From positions 1-34,317 of the forward strand of contig AQSL01000146.1 of assembly GCA_000403035.1 (NCBI GenBank): a stretch of DNA of 34,317 bases, read 5' to 3'. The translations under genes and the position numbers were made by a program. The DNA is from Candidatus Latescibacter anaerobius SCGC AAA252-E07. GTDB lineage: Bacteria > Latescibacterota > Latescibacteria > Latescibacterales > Latescibacteraceae. How positions within the stretch are numbered: the stretch's first letter is position 1; every line of letters begins with the position of its first letter. Below the pieces are notes generated by a model. It saw only the letters and a program-made list of their open reading frames with translations, had not been told where the DNA came from and searched no databases. Below, in pieces: positions 16,189 through 24,778 of the stretch.

Positions 16189-16763
16189 TGTGCTTATCCA
16201 TTCCCCTTTCAAAATTGTATACGAAACTTGTACTTAAGACCGCTTTCGTTGTTGGAGACAAACGGTTATTTCATAATAATAACTTCAATTCATTCGTGTA
16301 AGGTTAAAATAAAAAAGTGGGCGACCTCATTATTCAGATTAGATTTAGATCACGCTTAATCATGTATCGATTCAGAACAGGAGGAATTGCTTATGAGTAG
16401 GAATACGTTATTTTCGCAGATTTTGCAACTCATTTTTCGTTACCGTTTCAAAAAGTGTGTTTATCAATACGATTGAGACAGGCACACAAAGCGTCTTTCC
16501 TTTTGGCAGCACTTGCTCGTACTGCTATTATCGCAGTCGAAATGTCTCAATGGAGTTTTGCCGATTTCCGCCTCCATTTAACCGGCTCATGGCTTAATAA
16601 GGCCGGGAAGCCCGGAGAACCGGGATAATTCATTGACTTTACCTTGCCCGGCATATTATTTTTACAGTGCGGGTAACGGCCTCAAACGGATTTGTGCGCT
16701 TTCCGGAGCTGCATACGGGAATTATGCGCCGGCAAGCACATAACATTACATCGGATATCCTCC
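16189..16763. other. Intergenic region with transposase remnant
   Basis: This divergent spacer between tex and the ABC-F gene holds a 27-codon transposase N-terminal stub (listed separately). After it, a 16480-16627 segment has protein-like frames that may be further degraded transposase, which I cannot prove. A CCCGG-rich patch near 16600-16625 can form small hairpins. Promoters for tex and the ABC-F gene should be here. Confidence 0.5.
16393..16476 (+). pseudogene. N-terminal stub of an IS4-type (DUF4372) transposase
   Basis: A frame with an AGGAGG ribosome site about 6 bases before its ATG encodes only 27 residues, beginning MSRNTLFSQILQLIFRYRF, and then stops. This opening (xNTLFSQxLxLIxRxxF) is the characteristic N terminus of IS4-family transposases carrying the DUF4372 domain, normally about 350-400 residues long. 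The following bases include ATTGAGACAGGC, encoding IETG, a motif found a little further on in these transposases. This suggests an internal deletion rather than a clean end. I did not find terminal inverted repeats, so the element is decayed. Confidence 0.6.
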
Positions 16764-18719
16764 ATGCTGATTGTCAGTAATATTTCAAAATCCTTCGGTG
16801 AAAGAACACTCTTTGCCGGTTTGTCCTTCACGCTGTATGCCAGGGACAGGCTCGGCGTCGTGGGAGCCAACGGCTCCGGTAAGACAACGCTTCTCGAGAT
16901 CATATCAGGAAGCTCAGACAGCGATACCGGCGAAGTACACCTCCAGAAAGGTGCCACAATCGGTTATCTCGAACAAAGCCTCTCTTTCGATCAGGACCGC
17001 TGTCTTCTGACAGAAGTCAAAAACGCGCGAACCGACACCGAGATTCTCGAACACAAGCGAAAACTCATCCACGACCGCCTGGCGGAAACCATCGATCCGG
17101 AAGAACAGAAATCACTCGTCACGGAACTGGGCGAACTCGACGCGCATTACGAACACTCCGGCGGCTACAGCATCGAGTACGAAGCGAAGAAAATTCTCGC
17201 GGGCCTCGGGTTCAGGGAGAGTGATTTTCAGCGGCCGTTGAGCGAATTCAGCGGCGGCTGGATCATGCGGGCGGGACTGGCGAAACTGCTTCTCAGCGAA
17301 CCCGATCTGCTCTTTCTCGACGAGCCGACAAACCATCTCGATCTCGACGCTGTCATCTGGTTCGAGAATTTCCTCAGGGAATATGCCGGTGCAGTCATTA
17401 TCATCAGTCATGACCGTGCTTTCCTGAACCGCACCGCCACGAAAATCATCGCGCTGGAACATGAAAAGGCCAAACTGTACCACGGCAATTATGACGCATA
17501 CCGCGAAACGAGAGAAAAGGAACGCGAGACCATAGAAGCGACTGTAAAGAACCAGGAGCGTCTTATAGAAAGCGAACTCCGTTTTATCAACCGTTTTCGT
17601 GCGAAAAACACAAAAGCATCACAGGTTCAGAGCCGCCTCAAACGCCTCGAAAAAATGGACATTGTCTCCGCGCCGCAAAGCATGCGGAAAGTGCGCATGA
17701 ACATCTCCAAATCTCCGAGAAGCGGGAAAACCGTTCTGGCTTTCGATCGCGCCTCATTCGGGTATGACGGCTCCTATCTCTATCAGGATCTGTATCTGAA
17801 TCTCGTGCGCGGGGAAAAAATAGCGCTTGTCGGCCCGAACGGCGCTGGTAAGTCGACGCTCCTGAAACTCATGGCTGGTGTACTCGAACCCGATGAGGGC
17901 AGTCTGACGCTGGGCCACAATGTCCGGCCGGCATACTACGCCCAGCACCAGGCAGAACAGCTTGTCGGCACGAACACGGTGCTTGAGGAATTGCGGTACG
18001 CGGCAGTCGATGAGACCGACGAACGGCTCAGGACAATGCTCGGCTCTTTTCTTTTTTCCGGCGGCGACGTCGATAAAAAAGTGTCTGTGCTGTCGGGCGG
18101 CGAACAGTCGCGTCTCGCGCTCTCCAAGCTCTTTCTCCGCCCCTCCAACCTAATTCTCATGGACGAACCTACCAACCACCTGGACATACCGTCGCGCGAT
18201 GTGCTCACAGCCGCGCTCAGCGAGTATGACGGCACCCTGTGCATCGTTACGCACGACAGGGAACTCATCGACAGCGTTACCGACAGGATTATAGAGGTCG
18301 TGGACGGTATCGTGACAATCTATCATGGCAACTACAGCGACTACAGCGAAAAAAAAGAGCGTAAAAAAGCTGTGGAGCGTTCGTACCGGGCATCAGCACA
18401 GAAAGCGCCGGGCTCTGCGGACAGGGAACGAAAGCGCGTCGAGGGTGAACTCCGCAACCGTTTCTACCGGGAAAGCAAACATCTCCGTAAGCGCATCGAA
18501 GATATCGAAAAGGAGGTGGGGACGGCCGAAATACGTATCGATGAGATCGAGCTGTTGCTGGAAGACCCGCCGGTAAGCGGCGGGCGTGACACGTTCAATG
18601 ATCTTCTCAATGAATATCAGACGCTCAAGGACAGAAAGGCGGTGCTCGACGAGGAATGGCTGGAGCTGGAAATCGAGGTCGAAGCGGTTAAAGAGAATGT
18701 GTGGGGAGATCAGGTGTAG
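16764..18719 (+). CDS. ABC-F family ATPase (ribosome-associated)
   Basis: A 651-residue soluble protein with two ABC ATPase domains and no membrane segments, typical of ABC-F translation factors such as Uup, YdiF and EttA relatives. Domain 1 has Walker A GANGSGKT (34-41), signature LSEFSGGW, and Walker B LLFLDEPTNHLDLD. Domain 2 has GPNGAGKST, LSGGEQSRLAL and LILMDEPTNHLD. Between them is the linker rich in Arg/Lys (RFINRFRAKNTKASQVQSR) that reaches into the ribosome. The tail, from about residue 530, is a charged coiled coil, closest in style to Uup/YdiF. The ATG at 16764 fits the domain start; a frame-extending start at 16692 would add 24 residues with no match. It shares the GC-rich character of tex. 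Confidence 0.92.
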   Translation: MLIVSNISKSFGERTLFAGLSFTLYARDRLGVVGANGSGKTTLLEIISGSSDSDTGEVHLQKGATIGYLEQSLSFDQDRCLLTEVKNARTDTEILEHKRKLIHDRLAETIDPEEQKSLVTELGELDAHYEHSGGYSIEYEAKKILAGLGFRESDFQRPLSEFSGGWIMRAGLAKLLLSEPDLLFLDEPTNHLDLDAVIWFENFLREYAGAVIIISHDRAFLNRTATKIIALEHEKAKLYHGNYDAYRETREKERETIEATVKNQERLIESELRFINRFRAKNTKASQVQSRLKRLEKMDIVSAPQSMRKVRMNISKSPRSGKTVLAFDRASFGYDGSYLYQDLYLNLVRGEKIALVGPNGAGKSTLLKLMAGVLEPDEGSLTLGHNVRPAYYAQHQAEQLVGTNTVLEELRYAAVDETDERLRTMLGSFLFSGGDVDKKVSVLSGGEQSRLALSKLFLRPSNLILMDEPTNHLDIPSRDVLTAALSEYDGTLCIVTHDRELIDSVTDRIIEVVDGIVTIYHGNYSDYSEKKERKKAVERSYRASAQKAPGSADRERKRVEGELRNRFYRESKHLRKRIEDIEKEVGTAEIRIDEIELLLEDPPVSGGRDTFNDLLNEYQTLKDRKAVLDEEWLELEIEVEAVKENVWGDQV

Positions 18720-18788
18720 AATATATCAACCTGAGTACTAAAGGCCATTGGTTTTCATCTATAAGAAATACATTCCGTACATTTAATA

Positions 18789-18815
18789 CTGTATGTCGTC
18801 AGAACAAATTGGACA
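18789..18815 (-). repeat. Transposon-end-like inverted repeat, left copy
   Basis: This 27-bp sequence matches the reverse complement of 20959-20985 at 23 of 27 positions. Read on the minus strand, it starts TGTCCA and contains TTTGTTCTGACG followed by TACAG. Similarity stops at the TGTCCA side and continues weakly on the TACAG side, so TGTCCA looks like the true terminus and the element body would extend left, away from the broken gene. Confidence 0.6.
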
Positions 18816-18917
18816 CTATGAGTAAAAAGTTTGGGATAAATTGCGAAAAAATTGCTGTGAGTTTGTATACAGTTATTCTTCGATGCAAATCCTCCGTCAA
18901 AAGCTACTTGTCGTTGA

Positions 18918-20506
18918 TCATTTCATCCATTTCTCATACTCAGCTATTATTGGCGCATTTTCAAAAGGCTTTAATTTTATTTTATATTCTTCTAAACCTC
19001 CCTTTACCTGTTCTAATAGTTGATTGTATTGAGTATTCGGTATATACATTTTATCGCACGACATTTTTATTGGACCTATTGGTATTTTAATCCCAAAAAT
19101 ATTATATGATATCGTACTTTTCATTTCAAATGGCTGCGTCTTCTCATCCTTTCCACTAGTAATAAAAAAGTCAATACCACTTTGAAGAATATTCAAATTT
19201 AAAGTGCCTTGCCTCAAAGTTATTTTCCCTTTTTCGACAATTTCTGCAATCTCATAGATATATTCTACATCTTCTCGAGTAATGTCTTCCGATGGCAATA
19301 TGATTGGTATTTTTGTTTTCTGCTGGATAAACTGCAATTTTTCTAAAATTTTCAATCCTTGTTTACTTGTCTCTTTAGTTTCTATATCGGGAATTCGGGT
19401 GTTTACAAAATCAAGGCCAGTTTCAATGTTCTCCATTCTAATTAATCCACCGCTAACCATTTCAGAATAAAACTTTTCACTTTCAAGTACTTGCTTAACA
19501 TTATAACCGAAAGGATTAATTGAAAAATGAAACGTTATTTTTTTATTTTTCTTATTAAATATTACTTCTACTTGAAGTGGGTATTTTTGTGATTTATTTG
19601 ATAACAATATTTCTTCAGCTCCTACTCTATCAACCGAAAGTTCTATGTTTTCCAGTGAAGCTTTGAGAGCTTTTTTTCGTATAATACTTATTTTAATTTT
19701 TAAAAACATGGGAGCTTTTGCAGAAGATAATTCTAATTTTTCTATATTCCGGTCATCAATTAATTTCGATAGTTCATCATGAATGGAGAAATCTTTAATA
19801 AATGGCTTTGTGATTGTGAACGGTGTCCCTTTATTCCTAAAGTTTTCAAATGAAGTAAATAGCTTGTTGCCCGCTGGTGTTTTTGGGAACATAAACTGGG
19901 CAGATGCAAATGTTATAGGAGTACCATCTTCATTTAACTTTGGATTTAAAATTATTTTTGTTTCATTTTTATTAACAACTATTTCAGGAGAAAAGTTATT
20001 AAAGTTTTTAAGTTTGCTTTTAATTGCTTCAGCGTCTGTCATTATTGTAGTTTCTGGTAAATACTCCTGAATTAGTTCCCAGAGCCGTTCTCCACCTATG
20101 AAAGTAACTAATTTTAATAATTTGTCATCTTTAAGTATACCTTCAGCCGCAATTCCAAATTCTTTTGTAATATCATGTGAAGAAACAAAATAACAGTGAT
20201 TTATTGTTTTTTCTCAAGTGTAGTATTACAAATATAAGTTGACGATAAACATTCTTTTATTTGAGTAACAACATCACTAACATCTAAAACTTTACCGCTT
20301 ATTTTTTTTGCCTTTACTACTACTCCATAATTAACTCTGTCACGTATACCCTCAGGTTTCCACATAACAATATCTTTGCCTATTTCATTATACCCATGAT
20401 GATCAATAACGTCTCTGAATTCCATAGCTATGAATAGGGGTATTAATACTTTAGTTCTTAACTCGTTTTCTTTCATTGCAACGAGTTTTTCTTTTGTTAG
20501 TCCCAT
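18918..20506 (-). pseudogene. Frameshifted nuclease-like protein of unknown role
   Basis: Two minus-strand frames together make one protein of about 529 residues. Frame 1 runs from the ATG at 20506 (AAGG upstream) to a TAA at 20201. Frame 2 is open from 20213 to 18918. They join at a run of six A (20207-20212 on the minus strand): one extra A, or a -1 slip, gives LEKKTINHCYFVSSHD and an unbroken reading. The N-terminal 150 residues match a widespread uncharacterised family with an HGYNEIGKDIVMWK motif, then NYGVVVKAKKISGKV, and later FIGGERLWELI. The GKD...VVKAK arrangement resembles a PD-(D/E)xK nuclease core, an inference. The C-terminal 350 residues are beta-rich and unrecognised. AT-rich composition and flanking repeats suggest transfer. 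Confidence 0.65.
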
Positions 20507-21196
20507 ATAAAACCTTTTTGATATAATTATGCATACTGTAATACATTATTAATATGTATAAGTAAATAAAACAATTCAAGTTAATAATTAAGATTTTTAA
20601 AAAACTATCTTGATGCTTATGTCATGAGTTATATTCTATATAATTTACCTAATTACACAACACCTTTAAACTAATTACTCACCATAAACTCCCTGCATTT
20701 CACCAACACCTTTGTCTTTAATGACCCAATCTTTTATAATACTTGTTGTGTTAGGATTTGAGTAATAAATTATGAAAAGGGGGTAAGGTCAATCAGTCAA
20801 ATGAATTTGGCCTTCTAAGCCCATGAGAGAGAAAGGTGTGTCTCTTAGTACTCCTTCGAAGGAAATAGTCAAAATTCGGGTGGGATATGTTGGTATATAA
20901 TGGATAACTACTTTAGAATCATTTCCAGTTTTGTGTTGAAAAAATTATATGCTAAAGGTGTCCACTTTGTTCTGACGGTTTACAGCATATAAATTGCATA
21001 CTATTATAATGCCTTGTAATCGGCATTGGACTATTAATTGAGGCGCATTGTCGGCGAATTTCTGCTTGATAACGTCTATCGCATTGAAATACTTACGATT
21101 CCTTTTAATAGATTTAAACTCATTACTAAAAAACAGGGTCAACTCATTTTATTCAACCAAATATTTACCCGAATCACGCTTTTTTACTTCCCTCTA
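20507..21196. other. AT-rich intergenic region right of the broken gene
   Basis: This 690-base spacer holds the right transposon-end-like repeat and no gene I can support. On the minus strand, at about 20680-20770, a short frame encodes IIKDWVIKDKGVGEMQG and then stops; it reads like the C-terminal end of a lost protein. Right of 20985 the sequence may be decayed element body, but no transposase motif is readable. Confidence 0.45.
20959..20985 (+). repeat. Transposon-end-like inverted repeat, right copy
   Basis: Starts TGTCCACTTTGTTCTGACGG and continues into TTTACAG. It is the inverted partner of 18789-18815 with four mismatches in 27 positions. The terminus faces the broken nuclease-like gene, so the element body would extend right, toward typA. 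Two outward-facing ends around cargo is the inner geometry expected of a decayed composite transposon. Confidence 0.6.
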
Positions 21197-23047
21197 TTAT
21201 TTTTTTTCAGCGTGGCGACGATCGGTTTCTTTCAAAAATCGTTTACGCAGCCTTATATATTTGGGTGTTATTTCGACAAGCTCGTCATCCTGAATATATT
21301 CAAGAGCCATTTCAAGGCTCATGACACGCGGTGGTCTTACACGTGAGGCATCATCCTTACCGGCAGCTCTGAAATTCGTTAATTGCTTTGTTCTGGTGAG
21401 ATTAACGGTAATATCATTGTCTCTGCAATGCTCACCTACAATCTGCCCTTCATAGATCTTATCCATGGGTTTGACAAAAAATATACCACGATCATAAAGA
21501 GCATCGAGTGAATAAGCTGTAACCTGTCCGGTCTGAGTGGCTATCATAACACCTGCCTGTCTTTGAGGAATTGAGCCGCGCATGAGTTCATACCGTTCGA
21601 ACGAATGGTGCATAATAGCTCTTCCTTGCGTTGCATTCATCATACGTGTATGCAATCCGAAAATACCACGTGAGGGAATCCTGAATTCAAGATGCACATA
21701 GGAATTATCACCATTATTGGCATTCATATTAATAAGTTCTGAACGCCGTTCACCGATAAGATTCATTACAGCACTTTGGCATTCCAGCGGACAGTCAACA
21801 ACGAGCAGTTCGATCGGCTCATTACGCAACCCATCGATTTCCCTTATGATAACATCCGGCTTTCCGACACAGAGTTCAAAACTTTCCCGACGCATATTTT
21901 CGAGTAATATGCCGAGATGCATGAGCCCTCTTCCCGAAACAACAAATTCTTCTGATGTCCGTCCGGGTTCCACACGAAGTGCAACATTGCTCTGTAATTC
22001 TCTTTCGAGACGTTCTTTAATTTTCTGGCTTGTCACTGATCTGCCATCTGTGCCGGCAAACGGCCCGTCATTGACACGAAAAGTCGTATTCATTGTCGGC
22101 TCGTCAATTGTTATTACAGGAAGCTGACTGGGTTTATCAGGACTCGCAATAGTATTGCCAATATCTACGGGATCGAGACCCGCAATCGCACAAATATCAC
22201 CGGCATATATTGTAGCCACCTCTTTTTTACCAAGACCCTCGAACTGGTAGAGCAACTTGATTTTCTGTTGTGTATGGCGACCATCTTTATCGATGACGGT
22301 TACCGGTTGTCCTACCGAGAGTACTCCGAAAAAGACTCTGCCGATAGCAATTCGCCCAACAAAATCAGAGTAGTCAAGCGACGTTACAAGCATCTGTAAT
22401 GGCATATCATAGGCTGCATCAGGTGCATGAACATGATTAACAATGGCATCAAAAACAGGCTGCATATCATCGTTCTTTTTATCAAGATCATACGTAGCCC
22501 ACCCATATTTTGCCGATGCAAAAATTACCGGAAAATCGAGTGCATTATCTGAGGCATTGAGATCGACAAGCAAATCAAACACTTCATTGACAACTTCATC
22601 AGGCCTGGCATCCGGTCTGTCAATTTTATTTACTACCAGTATGGGCTGCAATCCATGTTCGAGCGCTTTTCCAAGAACAAAGCGTGTCTGCGGCATCGGG
22701 CCATCAAATGCATCAACAAGCAAAAGTACACCGTCAGCCATTTTTAAAACACGCTCGACCTCTCCGCCGAAATCAGCATGGCCGGGTGTATCGATTATAT
22801 TGATTTTATACTCATCACCCTCTGTGCTTGTATATTTGACTGCGCAGTTTTTGCTTAAAATAGTTATTCCGCGTTCTCGTTCAAGGGGATCAGAGTCCAT
22901 TATCAATCCGTGTTGACCACCAGCTAGTTTGTCGAGATCCTCGTTGCGAAACATTCCTGACTGGTAGAGTAGTTGATCAACCAGAGTGGTTTTACCATGG
23001 TCCACATGAGCGATGATTGCTACATTTCGTATATGATTTATTTTCAT
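21197..23047 (-). CDS. typA: Ribosome-associated GTPase TypA/BipA
   Basis: A 616-residue translational GTPase of the TypA/BipA group, which binds the ribosome and affects subunit assembly and stress or cold adaptation. The GTPase domain shows G1 AHVDHGKTTL (13-22), G2 region RERGITILSK, G3 DTPGHADF, and G4 NKID. Later segments are typical of BipA rather than LepA or EF-G: the GRGLMHLGILLENMRRE C-terminal EF-G-like domain and the PRGIFGLHTRMM...GRAIMHHSF region. Length is normal. TGGAG precedes the ATG. The gene is monocistronic, and a 7-bp inverted repeat lies about 45 bases upstream of its start. Confidence 0.96.
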   Translation of the reverse strand: MKINHIRNVAIIAHVDHGKTTLVDQLLYQSGMFRNEDLDKLAGGQHGLIMDSDPLERERGITILSKNCAVKYTSTEGDEYKINIIDTPGHADFGGEVERVLKMADGVLLLVDAFDGPMPQTRFVLGKALEHGLQPILVVNKIDRPDARPDEVVNEVFDLLVDLNASDNALDFPVIFASAKYGWATYDLDKKNDDMQPVFDAIVNHVHAPDAAYDMPLQMLVTSLDYSDFVGRIAIGRVFFGVLSVGQPVTVIDKDGRHTQQKIKLLYQFEGLGKKEVATIYAGDICAIAGLDPVDIGNTIASPDKPSQLPVITIDEPTMNTTFRVNDGPFAGTDGRSVTSQKIKERLERELQSNVALRVEPGRTSEEFVVSGRGLMHLGILLENMRRESFELCVGKPDVIIREIDGLRNEPIELLVVDCPLECQSAVMNLIGERRSELINMNANNGDNSYVHLEFRIPSRGIFGLHTRMMNATQGRAIMHHSFERYELMRGSIPQRQAGVMIATQTGQVTAYSLDALYDRGIFFVKPMDKIYEGQIVGEHCRDNDITVNLTRTKQLTNFRAAGKDDASRVRPPRVMSLEMALEYIQDDELVEITPKYIRLRKRFLKETDRRHAEKK

Positions 23048-23479
23048 AATGCTCCATTAAAATTGTGTGACTTTTTCGTTCTTTTTTTTGTTGTCCATAC
23101 CATGGACAGAGATTTTAATATAGCATAGTAAAATAATAAAAATGTTTCATTTTACCTATAAAAGAATTCACTTTTCAGTTTATTATATTGTAACATGTTA
23201 TACCATATTATGAAAGCATTTTCAGGTTTTATATGGGGAACACGGGCTGAGCGGTTTCTACTATAATAGATTTCATTCAATGTGTAGTACCGTAGATAGT
23301 ATGTGAGATAGCTGTTTCCTGAAAGTGTAACGAGTATATAAATAACCTTCTCAAAGTTAACAGCTTATTTTAGATTAAAATATAACAATAATTACTTGTT
23401 TTAAGCCTGAAATTCTACTATTTTGGAATTGTATAAATGGATTGTTTAAAGTATACATATTTGAAAAAGGTATATCAAA
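23048..23479. other. Divergent intergenic region between typA and the ferritin-like gene
   Basis: This 432-base AT-rich spacer must contain promoters for both flanking genes. Besides the inverted repeat at 23092-23108 I see no RNA structure or ORF of note. Confidence 0.5.
23092..23108. promoter_or_regulatory. 7-bp inverted repeat upstream of typA
   Basis: TGTCCAT and ATGGACA are separated by ACC, 45-61 bases before the typA ATG. The arms are perfect and less AT-biased than the surroundings, so an operator is plausible. On the minus strand it is followed by an A-run, not a T-run, so it is not a terminator in that direction. Confidence 0.35.
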
Positions 23480-23920
23480 ATGGATACGTTCAATTCAGTA
23501 GAAGAAATTCTCGATTATGCAATTTCTAATGAAGAAGAATCGTCCGAATTTTACTCTTACCTTGCCGAACAAATTGATAATCCTGAACTTAAAAGAATTC
23601 TGAATACATTTGCACATGAAGAAGAAGCACACAAAAAGAAATTAATCATGGCAAAGAAAGGGATTATTAACCTTATACCGGATAAAAACATAATCGACCT
23701 GAATAAAAACGATTATTTGGTTGCCGATTCAGCACATCCGAAAATGGATACATCCGATGCATTACGGCTTGCAATAAAAAAAGAAAAAGCTGTTTTTAAT
23801 TTGTATCTAACCATGGCGCAACATACATATGATGAAAAATATCGAAAAATGTTTATTTTACTTGCACAAGAAGAGGCGAAACATAAAGAGAAATTTGAGG
23901 ATGAACTGGGTAAATTATGA
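23480..23920 (+). CDS. Rubrerythrin-like di-iron protein (ferritin-like fold)
   Basis: A 146-residue four-helix protein of the rubrerythrin/COG1633 type. The two halves carry matching iron-ligand patterns: AISNEEESSEFY (14-25) with HEEEAH (46-51), then AIKKEKAVFNLY with AQEEAKH near the C terminus. Two ExxH motifs with two helix-borne glutamates are what a non-heme di-iron site needs. There is no rubredoxin domain, so electrons must come from a separate partner. The family reduces hydrogen peroxide or handles iron in anaerobes. AAAGG lies about 8 bases before the ATG. The hemerythrin gene follows at 220 bases on the same strand, which supports an oxygen-protection role. Confidence 0.88.
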   Translation: MDTFNSVEEILDYAISNEEESSEFYSYLAEQIDNPELKRILNTFAHEEEAHKKKLIMAKKGIINLIPDKNIIDLNKNDYLVADSAHPKMDTSDALRLAIKKEKAVFNLYLTMAQHTYDEKYRKMFILLAQEEAKHKEKFEDELGKL

Positions 23921-24140
23921 AAAATATTTTTCATTTTGTTCCTGTTAATTTCATGAAACAGTATAAAATACGTTTTCTTACAAAACATGAGAAAACATTT
24001 CAATACTATCATTTGTTAATACCTGTTCATTTCTTCTGATAATTTAAAAAACCAAGTATGATACATTTCATTTCAGGATACCGGAAAAAGAACGTTTTCA
24101 CCGCCATTATACGATAACAAAGTAAAGGCAGGATGCAGGA

Positions 24141-24548
24141 ATGGAGTATGTGAGGTGGGACGATAGCATGAGTGTCAACATCGAACTCATTGACAACCAG
24201 CATATCAATCTCATTATGATGATAAACAAACTCCATAGAAGTTTGATAATCGGTCAGGGAAATGCTGCAGTCGGTCCTGTTTTGACTGGATTGGTTGATT
24301 ATGTAAAAATTCATTTCAGCACAGAAGAAAAGCTGATGAAAAAGTATAACTACCCTGAGTATGACATACAGAAGCAAGAGCATGTACAATTAATCTTAAA
24401 ATTAAAAGATTTTCTGAAAAAGTATAAGGAAAGATCGCCATTGCTTGCCAGGGAAATATTAATATTCCTAGGCGAATGGGTCAGAATTCACATAAAGGAA
24501 GAAGATGCAAAGTTTAAGCCGTTTTTTCATAAACATGGTGTGAAGTAG
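24141..24548 (+). CDS. Bacteriohemerythrin with an altered iron-ligand set
   Basis: A 135-residue single-domain hemerythrin, a four-helix bundle that binds oxygen at a non-heme di-iron site. It begins with the usual VRWDDSMSVNIELIDNQH segment, giving His21. Other ligands are His58 and Glu62 (HFSTE), His81, and His117 and Asp122 (HIKEED). The ligand normally found four residues before His81 (the HxxxH pair) is Gln77 (QKQEH). The site may therefore bind iron differently or have altered oxygen affinity. A GCAGGA patch sits just before the ATG. It is adjacent to the rubrerythrin-like gene, and both fit oxygen sensing, delivery or detoxification in a low-oxygen bacterium. Confidence 0.87.
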   Translation: MEYVRWDDSMSVNIELIDNQHINLIMMINKLHRSLIIGQGNAAVGPVLTGLVDYVKIHFSTEEKLMKKYNYPEYDIQKQEHVQLILKLKDFLKKYKERSPLLAREILIFLGEWVRIHIKEEDAKFKPFFHKHGVK

Positions 24549-24778
24549 CCACACTATTGTGAAAGAAAAACAATAAAATATAGTTCAAAAATAATCCTCT
24601 CATCAAGTCTAGAACTAAAAAATAAAATGTACGTTTTTGCTACCCTCTCTCCATAATTCTTGATGCTATGAGTCATTCGCCGAAGATAAAATCCGGATAA
24701 TTCCCGCTTGATTTGACAGAATTGATGAGTTATCATGTGTTCTGAAGAATGAATAGCAGAGTATAAAATTTGGAAAAA

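Noticed and set aside
20200..20220. Programmed -1 frameshift of the classical X-XXY-YYZ type
   Set aside because: The in-frame sequence reads GAG AAA AAA CAA, which lacks a proper slippery heptamer for tandem slippage; only single-tRNA or polymerase slippage on the A-run remains possible, so I treat the gene as broken or misread.
20945..21142. Minus-strand 65-codon frame over the right inverted repeat
   Set aside because: No ribosome site and no transposase motif; it overlaps the repeat and looks like chance coding in decayed DNA.
21717..22916. Plus-strand open frames of 136 and 157 codons inside typA
   Set aside because: Ser/Thr-rich shadows of the conserved typA reading frame with no start signals.
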